Assembly: GCF_001422925.1 (NCBI RefSeq)
Contig: NZ_LMNI01000015.1
Location: forward strand, 1 to 64,000
Direction of reading: 5' to 3'
Source: Microbacterium sp. Leaf288
GTDB lineage: Bacteria > Actinomycetota > Actinomycetes > Actinomycetales > Microbacteriaceae
DNA length: 64,000 nt
Below, in pieces: positions 17,150 through 26,398 of the stretch (its first letter is position 1; the number at the start of each line of letters is the position of its first letter). Below the pieces are notes generated by a model. It was not told the origin of the DNA. It made no database searches and worked only from the letters and a program-made list of their open reading frames with translations. Position numbers and translations under genes: made by a program.

Positions 17150-18006
17150 CCCCCACCGCCACCAGGCTGACGTCGATGCGACGCACCCGTCGCCGCACCA
17201 ACACCCTCGTTCTCATCGTGCTGATCGCATTCAGCATCGTGATGCTGATTCCCATCTACTACTTGATCGTCACGACGTTCAAGACGACTGCCGAGGCGGC
17301 GGCGAATCCGATGGGACTGCCGTCCTCGTTCGACTTGTCGATCTACGTCGACGCGTTCATCCGGATGGACTATCCGCGCGCGTTCCTCAACACATTCATC
17401 ATCACAGCGGGATCCGTCATCGGCGTCGTCCTCTTCGCATCGATGGCCGGGTATGCGCTGAACCGCAAGGCGAACAGTCGTATCGCTGCGATCGCGTTCC
17501 TCGTCCTGCTGTCCGGGCTGATGTTCCCCTACCAGATGTCGATCCTGGGGCTATACGAGGTGATCAAGTCGCTCGGGCTGATGAACAGCCTGCTCGGCGT
17601 CATCCTGATCAACGTCGCGGTCAACCTGCCGTTCGCCACGCTTCTCTTCTACGCCTTCACCTCGACGATCCCGAGAGAACTCGAAGAGGCCGCGAGCATC
17701 GACGGCGCCGGGGTGCTGCGCACCTTCGCGACAATCGTGTTCCCCCTGCTGCGACCGGCGGTCGTCACTGTCGCGATCCTCAACACGCTGAGCGCATGGA
17801 ACGACTTCATGGGCCCGCTGTACTTCCTGCAGTCCCGCGAAAAGCAGGTGATCCTGCAGGAGGTCTACCGCAACATCGGCCAGTTCTCCATCGACTGGGC
17901 GTCCCTCTTTCCGATGATGGTGCTCGGGGTCCTTCCGCTCGTCGTCTTCTACGTCATCCTGCAACGCCACGTCATCGGCGGCGTCGCCGGCTCGATCAAG
18001 GGCTGA
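17146..18006 (+). CDS. Sugar ABC transporter permease (MalG type)
   Basis: 286 aa, six membrane segments, EAA loop EEAASIDGAGVLRTFATIVFPLL. It starts 4 bp before the previous stop. Together with the 16160 product it forms the channel for the sugar bound by the 14827 lipoprotein. The C-terminus GGVAGSIKG is typical of MalG-like permeases. Confidence 0.93.
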   Translation: MTPTATRLTSMRRTRRRTNTLVLIVLIAFSIVMLIPIYYLIVTTFKTTAEAAANPMGLPSSFDLSIYVDAFIRMDYPRAFLNTFIITAGSVIGVVLFASMAGYALNRKANSRIAAIAFLVLLSGLMFPYQMSILGLYEVIKSLGLMNSLLGVILINVAVNLPFATLLFYAFTSTIPRELEEAASIDGAGVLRTFATIVFPLLRPAVVTVAILNTLSAWNDFMGPLYFLQSREKQVILQEVYRNIGQFSIDWASLFPMMVLGVLPLVVFYVILQRHVIGGVAGSIKG

Positions 18007-18029
18007 CGCCCGTCACCGGAGAACATCAC

Positions 18030-20126
18030 ATGACTGTCACCCATACTCCCGCCCTCGCCTCACCGTCCCTCGTCGAGACGACGATCCACACCGACACGAC
18101 AATTCCGACCATGGCAGTGGAGACCACCACGCTGCGGCTCGGAAATGGATCGGTCACCATCGACGCTGCCCTCGGCGCGCCCATCCAGTTCACCGCCCCC
18201 GACGCTCCGAACCGGACCTTCCTGTTGGATGCGACCATCCCATGGCACTCCGTCGAACATGCGTGGGGAACCGGCTACGTCATCAGCGACACCTTCGCCG
18301 GGCGGTGGAGCACGCCCGCCTCGATCAAGACGACACCGGATTCTGTGATGACCCAATATCGCGTCGGCGATCACCTCGCCGTCGAGATCGAACGCCACGG
18401 TGGCGACGTCCTGCGCGAGACCTACCGGTTCCGCAACACCGGGGACCAGCCGATGCGCATCACCAGCCTCGGCATCCAAACGCCCTTCGCCGACCTCTAC
18501 CCCGGCGCCCTCGATGCACTCAGCCGACGCGTCCACGCCCACATCTTCACCGGAGGCGCCTGGTCCTGGGTGGCCGCCCAGCCCATGGATGGGACGGGGC
18601 GCATCCTTGGACTCACCGTCCGCGAAGGCGCTCTCTGGGGCTACTCGGTGGAGACCCGCAACACCACCACCATTTCGAACGCGCGCGGACACCTCGTCCT
18701 TCACGTCACCGACAATGCACGCAATCCCAACGCCTTCGGTGGGCAGCCCGTGATCGAACTCGCACCCGGAGCCGACTACCTGCTGTCGTGGGATCTCGCC
18801 TGGTACGAAAACATGTCCGCCCTGGAAGCCGGGACGCGGGCCCCCGCTCAGTTCTCTTCGTTCAGTGCCACCGTCGGCGATGTCATCACCGTGCATACCG
18901 ACCGCACGGTCCGCGCAGAGCACGGGGTGGAAGTCAGACCCACGCAGGAGGGTGCGAGCCTCACGTCGCGAAAAGCCGGAAACTACTGGGTCCAGATCGG
19001 CGATGACGCACGCACCGAGGTGCTGTTCCACGAAGGGGTTGAGGCGACGGTGCGAAAGCGCAGCGCCTACGTGCTCGACCATCAACTCAGCAATGAGCGG
19101 CCAGGGCTGCTCACTCACGCCATCGTCCCGGTCGACACGACCACCGGACTCACCCAGACCACGAATGGATGGTCGGATTGGAGCGACGGCTCCGAGCGCA
19201 TCGGCGTGGCAATCATGCTTCAACAGGCACTACTGCGGGGGTGGCTCGACGCCTCTGTCGACGTCGAACTGGATGGCTGGGCGGCGTTCGCGCGCACTCA
19301 CCTCATAGACGCCGACGCCGCACCCCGGCGCGGCTCGCAAGCCCAGCACTCCGGCATCCGGCTATACGACTCGCCCTGGCTCGCACGATTCTTCCTGCTA
19401 CGCCACGAGCAGCACCTCCGCCGCGAGGACCTCGATCTCGCCGCACGACTTCTGGAGCGTGGATTCGAGCTCGGCATCGGCCGCTTCCTCACCATCGGGT
19501 TCTCCGAGATCGTCGTCGACGTCGCCGCAGCCTTAACGGCATCTGGAGACCAGACTCGGGCCGCGGACCTGCGGGAGGCACTACTGGACAGTGCCCGTCA
19601 TTTCACTGAGATCGGCACGAATTTGCCCGGGCACGAGGTCGCTTACGAACAGTCGATGGTCGCACCTTTGCTGAACCTGCTAATCGACGCCCACCGCCTG
19701 TCCGACGACCCCATCTTCATCGAGGCCATCCGCGCGCGTCTGCCGTGGCTGGCGGCGTTCGGCGGACCGCAGCCGCATGCCCGTCTGCACGGTGTCGCGG
19801 TCCGCCACTGGGACGGGTACTGGTTCGGCCAGCGCCGGCAATGGGGAGACGTGTTCCCGCACTACTGGAGCGCGCTCACCGCGACCGTGCTGCTCAGACT
19901 TCCTGAACCGCTCCGCACGGACCAGACCCAAGCCCTCGGATACGCGATCCTCCGCGCCAACATGGCGAACTACTTCGCCGACGGCTCCGCGACCTGCGCC
20001 TTCGTGATGCCCACCTCGGTCGACGGGGTTCCGGCGCACTCGGCGGATCCGCTCGCGAACGACCAAGACTTCCACTTGGCGCTGTGGCTGCAGCTCGAGG
20101 CCGACGGATACGCATCACTCGCCTGA
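18030..20126 (+). CDS. Uncharacterised large protein, probable six-hairpin glycosidase
   Basis: 698 aa without signal peptide. I do not recognise an exact family. The first ~370 residues look like beta-sandwich domains (VETTTLRLGNGSVTIDAALG, LRETYRFRNTGDQPMRITSLGI), with a helical second half carrying repeats such as WLARFFLLRHEQHL and YEQSMVAPLLNLLIDAHRLSDD and ending HWDGYWFGQRRQWGDVFPHYWS, as expected of an (alpha/alpha)6 toroid. It follows the importer permease by 23 bp with a GGAG site, so it should act in the cytoplasm on the imported sugar. Catalytic residues could not be assigned; conserved acidic and aromatic residues in the toroid are candidates. Confidence 0.6.
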   Translation: MTVTHTPALASPSLVETTIHTDTTIPTMAVETTTLRLGNGSVTIDAALGAPIQFTAPDAPNRTFLLDATIPWHSVEHAWGTGYVISDTFAGRWSTPASIKTTPDSVMTQYRVGDHLAVEIERHGGDVLRETYRFRNTGDQPMRITSLGIQTPFADLYPGALDALSRRVHAHIFTGGAWSWVAAQPMDGTGRILGLTVREGALWGYSVETRNTTTISNARGHLVLHVTDNARNPNAFGGQPVIELAPGADYLLSWDLAWYENMSALEAGTRAPAQFSSFSATVGDVITVHTDRTVRAEHGVEVRPTQEGASLTSRKAGNYWVQIGDDARTEVLFHEGVEATVRKRSAYVLDHQLSNERPGLLTHAIVPVDTTTGLTQTTNGWSDWSDGSERIGVAIMLQQALLRGWLDASVDVELDGWAAFARTHLIDADAAPRRGSQAQHSGIRLYDSPWLARFFLLRHEQHLRREDLDLAARLLERGFELGIGRFLTIGFSEIVVDVAAALTASGDQTRAADLREALLDSARHFTEIGTNLPGHEVAYEQSMVAPLLNLLIDAHRLSDDPIFIEAIRARLPWLAAFGGPQPHARLHGVAVRHWDGYWFGQRRQWGDVFPHYWSALTATVLLRLPEPLRTDQTQALGYAILRANMANYFADGSATCAFVMPTSVDGVPAHSADPLANDQDFHLALWLQLEADGYASLA

Positions 20127-20455
20127 ACCACGAACCTCATGCGCCACGTAACCAGTCGGCGCCGAAGCCGCGACTGAGGGCGCAGCAGCGTTGAGCGGCG
20201 GACCTGCCGTGGGCAATCGCGCCACATGAGAAGTTGTGGGCGATCCGTGGGCACGGCCCATCTCGGCGTCGTTCTCGATCGCCGTCGATCCGCCTCAGCC
20301 GCCCTCGACCCGCTCCGGTCCTACGCCGGCGACGTCGGCCCGCTCAGCAAGAAAGCCCTGACCAGGGGGTGCCCACATCCGAGGCTGATCGAGACGGAAC
20401 TAAGGGAATGGGCCAGATCGAGACCGTCCGAGAAGGACGTCGATCTGGCCCAAAT
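20127..20455. other. Right end of island 1, gene-free
   Basis: No credible gene. It holds paired arm-type octamers GTGGGCGA (20236-20243) and GTGGGCAC (20247-20254), 11 bp apart, and a terminator hairpin (20410-20451) next to att core B. A single inverted copy (GTGCCCAC) lies near 20,370. Confidence 0.55.
20410..20451. terminator. Terminator beside attachment repeat B
   Basis: A 12-bp perfect stem (20410-20421 with 20440-20451), extended internally by CGTCC/GGACG. It follows the tRNA-Ser 3' fragment on the minus strand but has a sequence different from the hairpins at copies A and C, so each island carries its own terminator. Confidence 0.6.
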
Positions 20456-20482
20456 TGGCGGTGACGGTGGGATTTGAACCCA
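20456..20482 (-). repeat. Attachment-site core copy B (27-bp tRNA-Ser 3' end)
   Basis: Exact 27-bp copy of the tRNA-Ser 3' end, forming the junction between islands 1 and 2. Similarity to copy A extends to about 20496. An imperfect palindrome around GGAATT (20521-20538) and paired GTGGGCAC octamers (20598-20605, 20609-20616) follow, mirroring the layout at copy A. Confidence 0.88.
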
Positions 20483-20597
20483 AAGAGATTCGATCCTCAT
20501 CGATCCGTTCGCGTCGTTGAAGCGCGGGAATTCGCGCTTTCGACCAGTCCAGGCGTCGTTCTGAACCCGCCTCGTTCGTGCTCGATCCCTGACGGAC

Positions 20598-20616
20598 GTG
20601 GGCACGATGTGGGCAC
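20598..20616. repeat. Paired GTGGGCAC arm-type repeats, left end of island 2
   Basis: GTGGGCAC at 20598-20605 and 20609-20616, 11 bp apart and 116 bp from att core B, almost the same distance as at copy A (115 bp). Nothing else credible lies in 20497-20702. Confidence 0.55.
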
Positions 20617-20702
20617 GCGCCTCCATCGGTGTGAAGTCTGCGCAGGTAGTCGCCGTAGGCGAAGGGCGCTCGTGCGCTGCAGTGTCGGCCGGGCACGCGA
20701 TG

Positions 20703-21605
20703 TCATGCAGGGATCGTTGCCTCAAGTTCGTGAGCCCAGGGCAAATCAGCGCCGGTGCGCGAGACGGTGATTGCCGCGGCGGCTACCGCGGCCCGACCGA
20801 CGTGCTCCAAGGTTGGGCGGTCGAGGTTTTCACTGCCGATGCCGAGGACGGCGTGGATTAGTGCGGCCATGAATGTATCTCCGGCACCGATGGTGTCGAC
20901 GGCGGTAACAGGCAACGCGGGGATCCGGACGCGATGTTCCGCGTTGGCAATGATCGCTCCCTCCGATCCCAGAGTGATCGCAACCATGCGGGCTCCCAAG
21001 CCCAGCACGGCGTCCAGGACGTCGTCGGCTGCTAATTCGGGATACAGCCAGACGGCGTCTTCGTCGCTCATCTTGACGACGGTGCCCAGTCGGGTCATTT
21101 CCTGGAAGACAGCGAGGGCAACCGTGTGCCCGCCGATCAACGCGGGACGGATGTTGGGGTCGAAGGTGACCTCTTTTGCCGCGGTGTGGCGCAGGAGGTC
21201 CTGGACGGTCGTTGCTCCTGGTTCGAGAAAGGCCGCGATGGAGCCGGCATGCACGACGCGTGGGTTCACCGCATCGGGTGCCCGGACATCCCACATGACG
21301 TCGAAGTCGTACTCGGCTTGTCCGTCGGGACCGATTGTCGCCACGGCCGTTGACGTAGTTGCAGCGCTGATCGACTCGGCGAGTATGTGAACGTTGGAGG
21401 CTTCGAGGTGCCGAACGATGGTGTGCCCACGTGGGTCGTCGGCCAGGTGAGTGAGCAGCCCCACCTTCGCGCCCCGGCGTCCCAACCCGAGCGCGACGTT
21501 GGCCGGGCTCCCTCCGACGTGTTCAGTCCGGCCGGAGCCGGACTGGACGATGTCGATGAGAGCCTCGCCGATGACCAGCACGTCGAGGCTTTGCCTGTGG
21601 ATCAT
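20703..21605 (-). CDS. PfkB-family sugar kinase, probable fructokinase
   Basis: 300 aa. PfkB motifs: VGGSPANVALGLGRRGAKVGLL near the N-terminus and DTIGAGDTFMAAL with the catalytic Asp near the C-terminus. Last gene of the minus-strand operon, behind a GH32 fructosidase, so its likely substrate is fructose, giving fructose 6-phosphate (or 1-phosphate) for glycolysis. The start follows a weak GGGG-type site. Confidence 0.88.
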   Translation of the reverse strand: MIHRQSLDVLVIGEALIDIVQSGSGRTEHVGGSPANVALGLGRRGAKVGLLTHLADDPRGHTIVRHLEASNVHILAESISAATTSTAVATIGPDGQAEYDFDVMWDVRAPDAVNPRVVHAGSIAAFLEPGATTVQDLLRHTAAKEVTFDPNIRPALIGGHTVALAVFQEMTRLGTVVKMSDEDAVWLYPELAADDVLDAVLGLGARMVAITLGSEGAIIANAEHRVRIPALPVTAVDTIGAGDTFMAALIHAVLGIGSENLDRPTLEHVGRAAVAAAAITVSRTGADLPWAHELEATIPA

Positions 21606-21708
21606 CCTGTTGTACCCCTAACACCACTTCTGGCTCGTCCTGATGGTCGTTGAGTCATCCGATCAGTGCGCGTCAGGCACTCGACGGTTCGCGTCGCCCG
21701 TCGCCATG

Positions 21709-22959
21709 TCAACTCAGCGCGAAAAGCTCGACATCTCCTCGGTCCGCCGCGATCTGAAGCGACGTACCGCCGAGATCCGTCGGCAGGCCGAGGAGGCCAC
21801 CTGCCGAGGACAGTTCGAGGATCGGCCCGTCGATAACCACTCGAACGGCCCCCGAGACCGGCACAGAGCACGTGGTGTTCAGAGCGTGCGCGGTTCGTTC
21901 GACCACTGTTGCTTCGCCCGGCTTCCACAGGATGCTCACGACCGCCTCGGTTGACGCGATCGTGAGTTCTCCGCCTTCGCCGTCGCTCCAGACCACGTCG
22001 GCTGCGGTCCCTTCGACTCGCACCGACTCCGCCCGACCGCCCCGGTGCTTCTCGACGTCCGGGTGGACGCTGGCCACGAGTCGGTCGTCGTCGAGGGAGA
22101 GGAGATACGGAATGCTGTGCGCGCTCGCCCATTCCGCTTGCTCGTCCGCAATCCCCCGCATCCAGAACAGCAGACAAGGGCGGCCTTCTGAGTCGGAGAA
22201 CAGCGAAGGCGCGTAGTAACTGTCACCGAACGTCAACCGTCCCCAGTTGTCGGCGACGAATCGGCCGTCGTTGTATGAGCCGACGGCGTACCCGGCGTAG
22301 TGCAGCACGTCGTTGTCCCAAATGGAAGAGACCATGATGGCGCGGCCGTCGATGCTCAGAATCTGCGGGCATTCCCAGAGCGCCCCCATCCAGACGGGTT
22401 CGGTCTCCGCGGTGGACCGTTGCAGCGCGATGCCCGAGTACGTCCAGTGCTGCAGGTCGTCCGAAATGTACGAGAGCGCGACGGCTGTGCCGTCTCGCAG
22501 CGCACCGCCGACGAACATCCTCCAGCCTGTCTCCTCCCGCCGGACGAACGGGTCGCGATAGGCGATGAGGTCGAGGTCTGCAGGAGCCTCCACGACGAAC
22601 TCGTCTTTCGACCACGCCAGCCAATCATCGTCGACGGGTGTAGCCACGCGGATCCGGCCGATTCCGAAATCCGGTGTTGTCGTCGAGGTGTAGAAGGCTC
22701 GCGTGTTGTCCTCGTCATCGGTGACCACGCATCCCGTCCAGATGCCGTCATCGCCGTCGCCGGGGACGATCGCGACAGGGAGTTCGCGCAGACTCAGCAG
22801 ATCCGGACCGGCGGCGTGGCCCCAGTGGCAGTTGGGTCCCCATACCGTCTGGCCCGGAACGTACTGATAGAACGCGTGGTACTGGCCATCGCGATACGTG
22901 ACACCGTGAGGGTCGTTGATCCATCCGCTGGTGGCGGTGAAGTGCAGTGCGGGTCTCAT
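21709..22959 (-). CDS. GH32 beta-fructosidase (intracellular)
   Basis: 416 aa. All three GH32 signatures are present: WINDPHG (nucleophile Asp, about residue 15), YRDPFV, and WECPQ (acid/base Glu). A five-bladed propeller is followed by a short beta-sandwich. No signal peptide, so it cleaves imported fructosyl sugars. The ATG at 22959 has GAGAGG upstream and places the DPHG motif near the start as usual. It lies between the LacI and fructokinase genes; inulobiose or another short fructan is the likely substrate. Confidence 0.91.
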   Translation of the reverse strand: MRPALHFTATSGWINDPHGVTYRDGQYHAFYQYVPGQTVWGPNCHWGHAAGPDLLSLRELPVAIVPGDGDDGIWTGCVVTDDEDNTRAFYTSTTTPDFGIGRIRVATPVDDDWLAWSKDEFVVEAPADLDLIAYRDPFVRREETGWRMFVGGALRDGTAVALSYISDDLQHWTYSGIALQRSTAETEPVWMGALWECPQILSIDGRAIMVSSIWDNDVLHYAGYAVGSYNDGRFVADNWGRLTFGDSYYAPSLFSDSEGRPCLLFWMRGIADEQAEWASAHSIPYLLSLDDDRLVASVHPDVEKHRGGRAESVRVEGTAADVVWSDGEGGELTIASTEAVVSILWKPGEATVVERTAHALNTTCSVPVSGAVRVVIDGPILELSSAGGLLGLPTDLGGTSLQIAADRGDVELFALS

Positions 22960-23076
22960 CCGCGTTCCTCTCTCAATGCGGCGCCAGTGGAGGCGCATCG
23001 GCGTCAGCCGACACGCGAACCTTCCGGGTGGTGAGCGGCGGCGCTGCCGTCACGGCGACCCCGGGGCCCGCGTGGC

Positions 23077-24138
23077 TCAGATGTGTGTACCGGCGGGCGG
23101 TGGCGCTACTGACTCCCGCTCCACGAGCGGGCACGCCAACACCGTCGGGTGCGCGGCCAGCAGGGCTTCTTCGCCTTTGCCGTGGACCAGCGCGGCCAAT
23201 GTGGCCACCGCCCAGGCGCCCATCTCGTAGTGCGGCAGCGATACGGTCGTGAGCGTCGGGAACAGGCTGTCGGGGATGGGCGCCTGGTCGTCGAATCCGA
23301 CGATGGATAGATCGGTGGGGATGACGAGTCCGCGTTCCCCGGCCGCGCGGTAGGCGCCGATCGCCATGCGGTCGTTGTAGCAGAACACCGCGGTGGGGCC
23401 GCGGTCGAGCAATTCGACGGTGGCGCGGTATCCGCCCCGCGCGTCTGCAGTGCCCGACAGGATGAGGTCCCTGGTCGACAGACCCGCCGCCTGCATTGCG
23501 TCGCGGTATCCCAGCAGGCGACCCCGGGTGGCGGGGACGTCGTCGCCGCTTGCGGCGAACGCGATCCGACGGTGGCCGGCCCGTGCGAGCATTTCCACGA
23601 CCGCGGCTGCACCGGCGCGCTCATCTGGGAGCACCGCGGGGATGGTTCCTGCAGCGTCTCGCGCGCCGATCAGCGCGGCCGGCCGCGACCGCATGTTGTC
23701 GGGGGCGATGATCTCATCGTGGTAGACCGTCGCGTAGATGATGCCGTCGACCTGTCGATCCAGGAAGGCCTGGATCGGTGCCGACCCCACTTCCGGGTCT
23801 GGATTCAATTCGGAGTTGATGATGGCGAGAGTGAGGTTGCGGCGGCTCGCCTCCTCCTGCGCGCCGAGGATGATCCGGCCGGCGTGCGGGGTCGTGGCGA
23901 TCTCCTCCGTGAGCAGACCGATCATGTCCGACGCCTGGGTGCGCAGCCCGCGGGCAAGCCGGTTGGGGCGATAGCCCAGTTCCTCCGCCGCCGCACGGAC
24001 GCGGGCCGCGGTGTCTTCGCTTACCCGTGTATGCGGGGTGGCGTTGAGCACGTGCGACACGGTCGTCTGCGAGACGCCGGCGTGTGCCGCGACGTCTCGG
24101 ATCCCGGCGGTCTTCTCCGTCACCCGGCTTCCTGTCAT
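23077..24138 (-). CDS. LacI-family transcriptional regulator of the fructan operon
   Basis: 353 aa. Helix-turn-helix IRDVAAHAGVSQTTVSHVLN, hinge LGYRPNRLARGLRTQASDMIGL, sensor domain with AGHRRIAFA and LSIVGFDDQAPIPDSLFPTLTTV. The ATG at 24138 (MTGSRVTEK) has GAGGGGG upstream; the open frame extends further but without a better start. It lies 10 bp after the GH91 gene inside the operon, so it is autoregulated. The 29-bp palindrome ahead of the first operon gene is the probable operator. Confidence 0.92.
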   Translation of the reverse strand: MTGSRVTEKTAGIRDVAAHAGVSQTTVSHVLNATPHTRVSEDTAARVRAAAEELGYRPNRLARGLRTQASDMIGLLTEEIATTPHAGRIILGAQEEASRRNLTLAIINSELNPDPEVGSAPIQAFLDRQVDGIIYATVYHDEIIAPDNMRSRPAALIGARDAAGTIPAVLPDERAGAAAVVEMLARAGHRRIAFAASGDDVPATRGRLLGYRDAMQAAGLSTRDLILSGTADARGGYRATVELLDRGPTAVFCYNDRMAIGAYRAAGERGLVIPTDLSIVGFDDQAPIPDSLFPTLTTVSLPHYEMGAWAVATLAALVHGKGEEALLAAHPTVLACPLVERESVAPPPAGTHI

Positions 24139-24148
24139 CGATTCCCCC

Positions 24149-25534
24149 TCACGTTCGTACCACTTTTCGGGCGGCCTCGTCGGCCGCGAGAGCCGCGGAC
24201 CCGAGCGACGGCGTGGCACGGAAGGCGTTCACGGCCCGGTTCAGGACGACCTGATCGTCGCGACCGGAGTCGAGGATCGTGTTCCTGGTGGATGCGGCAT
24301 CCACCATCACGGTGGTGACCGCGAGAGCCTGAGAGGATCCGGTCGTGAGCAGCGCATCAACCTGCGCCTCGAATGCGGAGTCGCTCGAAGCGGTGGCGAC
24401 ATCCTTCGCCACGACATGGTTGGTCGCGACGTGGTTGTCGTTTCCGCGGAGGATCCGGATGATGACCGGGCTGGCGTCAGCCGGCTGGATGCTGCGCGAG
24501 TCGACGACTTCGGAGAAGTGGTTGCCGATGACCGAGTTGTCGCTGCCATCGATGGCCAGCAGCCCGGCGAGGTCGTCCACGCCGTTGTCGACGCCCAGGA
24601 ACGGCGTCCAGGGTTCGTGGTCGCGCAGGAAATGATTGGACGCCACGAGATTCTCTGAGCTTCCCGCCGCCAGCACCACCATTCCCGGGTAGAACGAATG
24701 CAGGCGATTGTTGGTCACGCTCGACCGGGTGACCCCGTGAAGGTGAACGCTACTCGAACCCCTGGGGAAGACGTTGTTCGCGGTGATCAGCAGCCCGCCG
24801 TGGTTCTCGGCATAGATCGAGCGGCCCTCGGGCCCGGCTCCGATCAGGTTGTCAGAAATCTTGGATGCCTGACCCCAGCCGCGCAGTTCAATGCAGCTGC
24901 CGCATTCGGCGACGAAGTTGTCGTGGATGGACAGTGCGTCCGCGTTGTAGATCGTCAGGGCATGCTCGAGGTAGACGAACCCCATGCCGGTGACCCGGAA
25001 CGAGTCGTTCGCGTCGGCGATATAGATACCTGTCTTGCCGTTCGCGTAGGAATTTTCCGGGTTGTTCGCCGGGCCTTCAGCGGTGAAGTGCAAACCGTCG
25101 ATGCAGAAGTTGGAGAACTCGACGGAGCTGATCCGCGGGCTTCCGGTCCTCGCAACGAGGAACGCCGCGCCCTCGGATTCGTCACGGGCATGGTCGACAG
25201 GGATGTCGACGAGGATTCGGCTGCCGCCCGGCCACAGTTCATGCAACCCGGGCCATTCCTCTTCCGGGACGTTGAACCGGATGCTCGACGATGTGAAGCC
25301 ATGCCCTGACCCGTGTACCCGCAGGAAGCTGATGTCGATCAGCACCTGCGTGCGAAGGCGGTAGTCCCCAGGCGGAATGTAGATCACCGCCCCTGGCTTC
25401 CCACCGTCATTCACATCGGATGCTGCCTGCCTTGCCTTGACATCAGCGATGATGCTGTTGAAGACCTCGCCGATGTCGTCATGGGGATCGCCATGAGGCC
25501 ACGTGGTCACGTCGTAGGTGTTGTCGTTCGACAT
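24149..25534 (-). CDS. GH91 protein: difructose-anhydride hydrolase or inulin fructotransferase
   Basis: 461 aa, a right-handed beta-helix clearly related to inulin fructotransferases (GH91): YDVTTWPHGDPHDDIGEVFN, GGKPGAVIYIPPGDY, GMGFVYLEHALTIYNADAL, FPRGSSSVHLHG and LHSFYPGMVVLAAG. The two catalytic acids fit at D205 and E216 (DNFVAECGSCIEL), 11 residues apart as in characterised members. There is no signal peptide, whereas inulin fructotransferases are secreted. That and the importer, GH32 and kinase neighbours suggest the intracellular GH91 activity: opening difructose dianhydride (for example DFA III) to inulobiose. GGAGAAAAG precedes the ATG. Confidence 0.86.
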   Translation of the reverse strand: MSNDNTYDVTTWPHGDPHDDIGEVFNSIIADVKARQAASDVNDGGKPGAVIYIPPGDYRLRTQVLIDISFLRVHGSGHGFTSSSIRFNVPEEEWPGLHELWPGGSRILVDIPVDHARDESEGAAFLVARTGSPRISSVEFSNFCIDGLHFTAEGPANNPENSYANGKTGIYIADANDSFRVTGMGFVYLEHALTIYNADALSIHDNFVAECGSCIELRGWGQASKISDNLIGAGPEGRSIYAENHGGLLITANNVFPRGSSSVHLHGVTRSSVTNNRLHSFYPGMVVLAAGSSENLVASNHFLRDHEPWTPFLGVDNGVDDLAGLLAIDGSDNSVIGNHFSEVVDSRSIQPADASPVIIRILRGNDNHVATNHVVAKDVATASSDSAFEAQVDALLTTGSSQALAVTTVMVDAASTRNTILDSGRDDQVVLNRAVNAFRATPSLGSAALAADEAARKVVRT

Positions 25535-25561
25535 TCTTTTCTCCGTTCGCGTCTGCGGCCC

Positions 25562-26398
25562 TCAGCCTTTGACTGCGCCGAGGGTGAGGCCCGCGACGAT
25601 CTGGCGTTGGAGGAACAGGGTGAGGAGGATGACCGGGATGGAGTAGACCGCTGCGAGTGCCGTCATGCCGCCCCAGTCCAACCCGAACTGGCTCTGGAAG
25701 TTCGCAATCACCACAGGGGTGGTCTGTGCGCGGACGGAGGTCAGCAGCAGAGCGAAGAGGAACTCGTTCCAGGATGCGAGGAATGCGAAGATCGCCGTCA
25801 CCGCGAGCCCACCCGATACCACCGGCAGGACGACACGCCACATCGCCTGGAGCCGGCTGCACCCGTCCACTTCCGCGGCTTCGCTGAGCTCGTCGGGCAC
25901 CGCCTCGAAGAAGCTGGCCATCAGCCAGATCGACAACGGCAGCGAGATGGTGGTGTGTGCGAGCGCAAGCCCGAAGGACGTGTCGGTCAGACCGAGAGTG
26001 CGCATCACCTCGATCAGCGGGACTCCTACGGCGATCGTCGGGACCATGCGTGTGACGAGGGCGGCGACGATGAAGACGCGCCCGCTCGGTGTCCGGAACC
26101 GGGTGATCGCATATGCGGCGGGCACAGCGAGGACCAGTGACAGCGCGGTCGAGATCACCGCTGTCACGACGCTGTTGATGAGTGCGGCCGGCACGCCTTC
26201 GCGGGTGAGTGCAGACACATAGTTGTCGAGGGTCCACGTCTCCGGCCATACCGATGGCGGCACGGCGATCGCGTCGAGCGGTGGCTTGAACGACGTCAGC
26301 AGCAGGTACAGGAACGGGAATCCGTAGAGGATGATCGCTGCGGCGAGGAGAGCCCACAGCAGGATGCGGCTCTTTCCCTGGGTGACTAGAGGATTCAT
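25562..26398 (-). CDS. Sugar ABC transporter permease (MalG type)
   Basis: 278 aa, six membrane segments, EAA loop SEAAEVDGCSRLQAMWRVVLPVV, C-terminus GLTLGAVKG. It overlaps the preceding permease gene by 4 bp (ATGA) and is followed 27 bp later by the GH91 gene. Confidence 0.93.
   Translation of the reverse strand: MNPLVTQGKSRILLWALLAAAIILYGFPFLYLLLTSFKPPLDAIAVPPSVWPETWTLDNYVSALTREGVPAALINSVVTAVISTALSLVLAVPAAYAITRFRTPSGRVFIVAALVTRMVPTIAVGVPLIEVMRTLGLTDTSFGLALAHTTISLPLSIWLMASFFEAVPDELSEAAEVDGCSRLQAMWRVVLPVVSGGLAVTAIFAFLASWNEFLFALLLTSVRAQTTPVVIANFQSQFGLDWGGMTALAAVYSIPVILLTLFLQRQIVAGLTLGAVKG

Larger units (their letters stand above)
2674..20482. mobile_element. Genomic island 1 (tRNA-Ser att, no integrase)
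   Basis: Bounded by exact 27-bp copies of the tRNA-Ser 3' end (A at 2674-2700, B at 20456-20482). Paired GTGGGCAC-like octamers, 11 bp apart, lie inside both ends (2815 and 2826; 20236 and 20247). Cargo: HxlR, SnoaL-like and UvrA-like genes; LacI-GH3-transporter; exporter plus AhpD-like protein; LacI, sugar ABC importer and a large probable glycosidase. No integrase, relaxase or replication gene was found, so it would need enzymes supplied in trans, or it is a fixed remnant. Confidence 0.72.

Noticed and set aside
13688..20126. Sialic-acid or maltose specificity for the island 1 importer
   Set aside because: The binding protein and permeases belong to the broad family 1 sugar class, and nothing in the sequence fixes a substrate.
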